A DNA stretch of 64,000 nucleotides from Labilithrix sp. GTDB lineage: Bacteria > Myxococcota > Polyangia > Polyangiales > Polyangiaceae. Position 1 is the stretch's first letter. Every line of letters begins with the position of its first letter. Location of the stretch: the NCBI GenBank assembly GCA_028287035.1, contig JAQBQL010000111.1, positions 1 through 64,000 of the forward strand, read 5' to 3'. The notes below the pieces were generated by a model. That model did no database searches and was not told where the DNA came from. It saw only the letters and a program-made list of their open reading frames with translations. Positions 62,371 through 64,000 of the stretch are shown piece by piece. The translations under genes were made by a program, and so were the position numbers.

Positions 62371-63078
62371 TCAGGCGTGCATCGCGGCGAGCACCTCGGA
62401 CGCCTTGCCGCGCGGGCGGTGCCGGTAGTAGCCGCTCGCCGGCGTGTCCTCGAGGTTGATCTCGACGCTGACCGCGCCCGTCTGCGTGCAGATGCGCGGG
62501 AGGTCCGCGGCGGGATACACCGATCCCGACGTCCCGACGCTCACGAGCAGATCGCAGCGCTCGAGCGCCTCGCGTGCCCGCCGGACGTCGGCGGCGCGCA
62601 GGGTGTCCTCGAACCAGACGATGTCGGGACGCAGATAAGCGCCGCAGCCGCAGCGGCGCGGGCTCATGGGCACCGTGAAGTCGGGGCGGATGATCCCCTC
62701 GCCGTCGCAGCGCACGCGCCACAGGCTGCCGTGCAGCTCGATGACGTGGGCGGCGCCGGAGCGGTCGTGGAGCCCGTCGATGTTCTGCGTGATGACGATC
62801 GTGTCGGGCCGGCTCTCCTGCACCTCCGCGATGATCTGGTGACCCAGGTTGGGCGCGCAGCTCGCGACGAAGGCGCGGCGCTTGTCGTGGAAGTCCCACA
62901 CCTTCTCGGGGTTCCGCTCGAAGGCGCGCTGGCAGGCGTACTCCTCGTAGTCGTACTCCTTCCAGAGGCCGCCGCGGCCGCGGTACGTGGGGATGCCGCT
63001 CTCCGCGGAGAGGCCGGCGCCGGTGAAGAAGACGATGCGCTCGAAGTCGACGAAGCGCGGCAGACCCGCGTGGCTCAC
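62371..63078 (-). CDS. cobB: NAD+-dependent protein deacylase (Sir2/CobB family)
   Basis: 235 residues from GTG 63078. Motifs: VFFTGAGLSAESGIPTYRGR (NAD binding), VITQNIDGLHDRSGAAHVIE with the catalytic HG in ELHGSLWRVRC, a zinc region with CDGEG and RRCGCGAYLRPDIVWF, and LLVSVGTSGSVYPAADLPRI. Sirtuins remove acyl groups from lysines using NAD+. In E. coli CobB, Tyr92/Arg95 set desuccinylase activity; here the Tyr position is His (FHDKRR) while Arg is kept, so acyl preference may differ. The start overlaps the upstream gene's stop by 4 bases (GTGA), implying coupling. Confidence 0.92.
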   Translation of the reverse strand: MSHAGLPRFVDFERIVFFTGAGLSAESGIPTYRGRGGLWKEYDYEEYACQRAFERNPEKVWDFHDKRRAFVASCAPNLGHQIIAEVQESRPDTIVITQNIDGLHDRSGAAHVIELHGSLWRVRCDGEGIIRPDFTVPMSPRRCGCGAYLRPDIVWFEDTLRAADVRRAREALERCDLLVSVGTSGSVYPAADLPRICTQTGAVSVEINLEDTPASGYYRHRPRGKASEVLAAMHA

Positions 63079-63974
63079 GGCGCGACCTTCGCCTGACGCC
63101 GGAAGACCACCGTGCGCCGGCGCGGGATCGGCGGCAGGCGCTTCAGCGACGTGACGAGCGTGACCTTGGCGAGCGGCTTGACCATCGCGATCTGCGGGAC
63201 GCCCTCGAGCTCCCACGGCGCATCCTCGCTGAGCGGGTAGACCCACGGCTCGACCGGGGCGACGCCGACCGCGACGACCGCGTCCTCGCCGGTGCGCCCG
63301 AGGACCTCGACGCCGTTCGGCTTCTCGACGAGCGCCTCGAGCGTGGTCGGCACGAACCCCTGACGCGCGAGCACCCGCGCCAGCCCGAACAGCTTGGCGA
63401 GGCCGAGCAGCGCCGCCGGCTCCTTCACGCCCTGCATCGAGTAGAGCCAGAAGGGCAGGTTGGCGCGCGCCAGGCCGAACGCGCCGCCCTCCGCGGTGGC
63501 CGAGGTGCGCCACTTCGGCGTGCCGCCGAGGACGCAAAGGGTCTCGAGCGGCGCCTGATCGAGCGCGGGCGAGCACGAGGCCACGCGCTGCGTCGACTCC
63601 GGCGGATCGGGGTAGAGGAGGCCGGCCGCGTCGAGCGACAGCGCAACGACGCGCGCCTCCGCATCGGGCGTCACGTCCGTGCTCGCGAACGTCTTCACGA
63701 TGCTCTCCGGGATGGCGCTGGCGACGAGCGCCTGCTGCGCGTCCCACGGGCGATCGGCGGCGGCCATGGACGCGAGCACGGGCGCGATGCCGGACGCGCG
63801 CGCAGCGTCGCGGAGGCCGAGGAGACCGCCGACGCGAGCGGCCGGCGCCGCGAGCACGGTGACCTCGCCCGCGGAGGCGACGCGCGACACGATCAGCGTC
63901 GCCGCGCTCTGCGCGCAGCGCGCGAGAGTGGGGGCGCCGCCCGCGAGCGGCAGCGCCTCACCCTTGGCGCGCAT
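63075..63974 (-). CDS. Unrecognised protein, possibly extending beyond the window
   Basis: 299 residues if it starts at ATG 63974, with an AAGGAG about 12 bases upstream. The frame stays open to the window edge (PAKEQVLS precedes the Met), so the true start could lie outside. It has no clear signal or membrane helix. Segments such as SATLIVSRVASAGEVTVLA, GLLGLRDAARASGIAPVLAS and KTFASTDVTPDAEARVVALS suggest an alpha/beta fold, and PIPRRRTVVFRRQAKVAP is a basic C-terminus. I do not recognise it. The stop overlaps the sirtuin gene start by 4 bases. Confidence 0.55.
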   Translation of the reverse strand: MRAKGEALPLAGGAPTLARCAQSAATLIVSRVASAGEVTVLAAPAARVGGLLGLRDAARASGIAPVLASMAAADRPWDAQQALVASAIPESIVKTFASTDVTPDAEARVVALSLDAAGLLYPDPPESTQRVASCSPALDQAPLETLCVLGGTPKWRTSATAEGGAFGLARANLPFWLYSMQGVKEPAALLGLAKLFGLARVLARQGFVPTTLEALVEKPNGVEVLGRTGEDAVVAVGVAPVEPWVYPLSEDAPWELEGVPQIAMVKPLAKVTLVTSLKRLPPIPRRRTVVFRRQAKVAP

Positions 63975-64000
63975 GGAGAGGACCTGCTCCTTCGCCGGAG

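Overview
The window reads as a stretch of chromosome from a high-GC myxobacterium (Myxococcota, perhaps Polyangiales). GC content is about 70% with strongly G/C-biased third codon positions. Typical myxobacterial signs are receptor-type Ser/Thr kinases of the Pkn kind, an AgmX/PglI-like C-terminal domain in three proteins, a MYXO-CTERM-like C-terminus, a PATAN/DUF4388 module, many small lipoproteins and long Ala/Pro/Ser-rich linkers. Species is inference. I see no tRNA, rRNA, insertion sequence, prophage or CRISPR array. Genes cover nearly everything, and no gap exceeds about 200 bp.

Layout. 1-3813: end of an AgmX/PglI-type protein, a 45-aa membrane peptide, a CAP-domain lipoprotein and an OmpA-family porin with thrombospondin-3 repeats. 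4010-7370: the conserved rpmH-rnpA-yidD-yidC-khpB cluster for RNase P and membrane-protein insertion. 7388-12492: a metallo-beta-lactamase-fold hydrolase, then an Hsp90-like ATPase paired with a large helical-repeat protein. 12496-20989 (minus strand): lpxK, an FHA-GGDEF diguanylate cyclase, a class III aminotransferase, a lipoprotein lipase, a LuxE-like and a LuxC-like fatty-acid reductase pair, and an EGF-like lipoprotein. 21056-28605: a DUF2252 protein, an Asp-box beta-propeller protein, an E2 acyltransferase, rsmB and a five-repeat IPT/TIG lipoprotein. 28701-33725: rseP, then purQ divergent from purL. 33825-44386: signalling genes, namely a lineage-type disordered protein, two receptor Ser/Thr kinases around a NamZ-like muramidase, an NtrC-family regulator, an AgmX-domain lipoprotein and a large T2SSE_N/HD-GYP/receiver/PATAN protein. 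44402-49555: uridine kinase, an exported hydrolase and a heme operon (unknown gene, hemX/ccsA-like, hemA, hemC). 49554-63974: housekeeping and envelope genes (FNR-like oxidoreductase, LysM protein, CpoB-like lipoprotein, pssA, SspB, two SDR-fold proteins, a phospholipase D lipoprotein, a CoA-binding protein, a sirtuin) mixed with unrecognised proteins.

How the parts fit. Envelope biogenesis recurs (YidC/YidD, LpxK, PssA, RseP, OmpA, CpoB, LysM, NamZ), next to regulated signalling (c-di-GMP enzymes, kinases, NtrC). The most unusual local system is the lipase-LuxE-LuxC run with an aminotransferase upstream. It suggests fatty acyl activation and reduction to an aldehyde, possibly followed by amination, in a region with no luciferase genes. 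The Hsp90-like/repeat-protein pair and the four-module pseudo-receiver protein are the next most interesting.

Start codons were chosen by family N-termini, lipoboxes, and 4-bp ATGA/GTGA overlaps. Several GTG starts and one TTG start are used. Family names come from motif recognition by eye; no database search was run.
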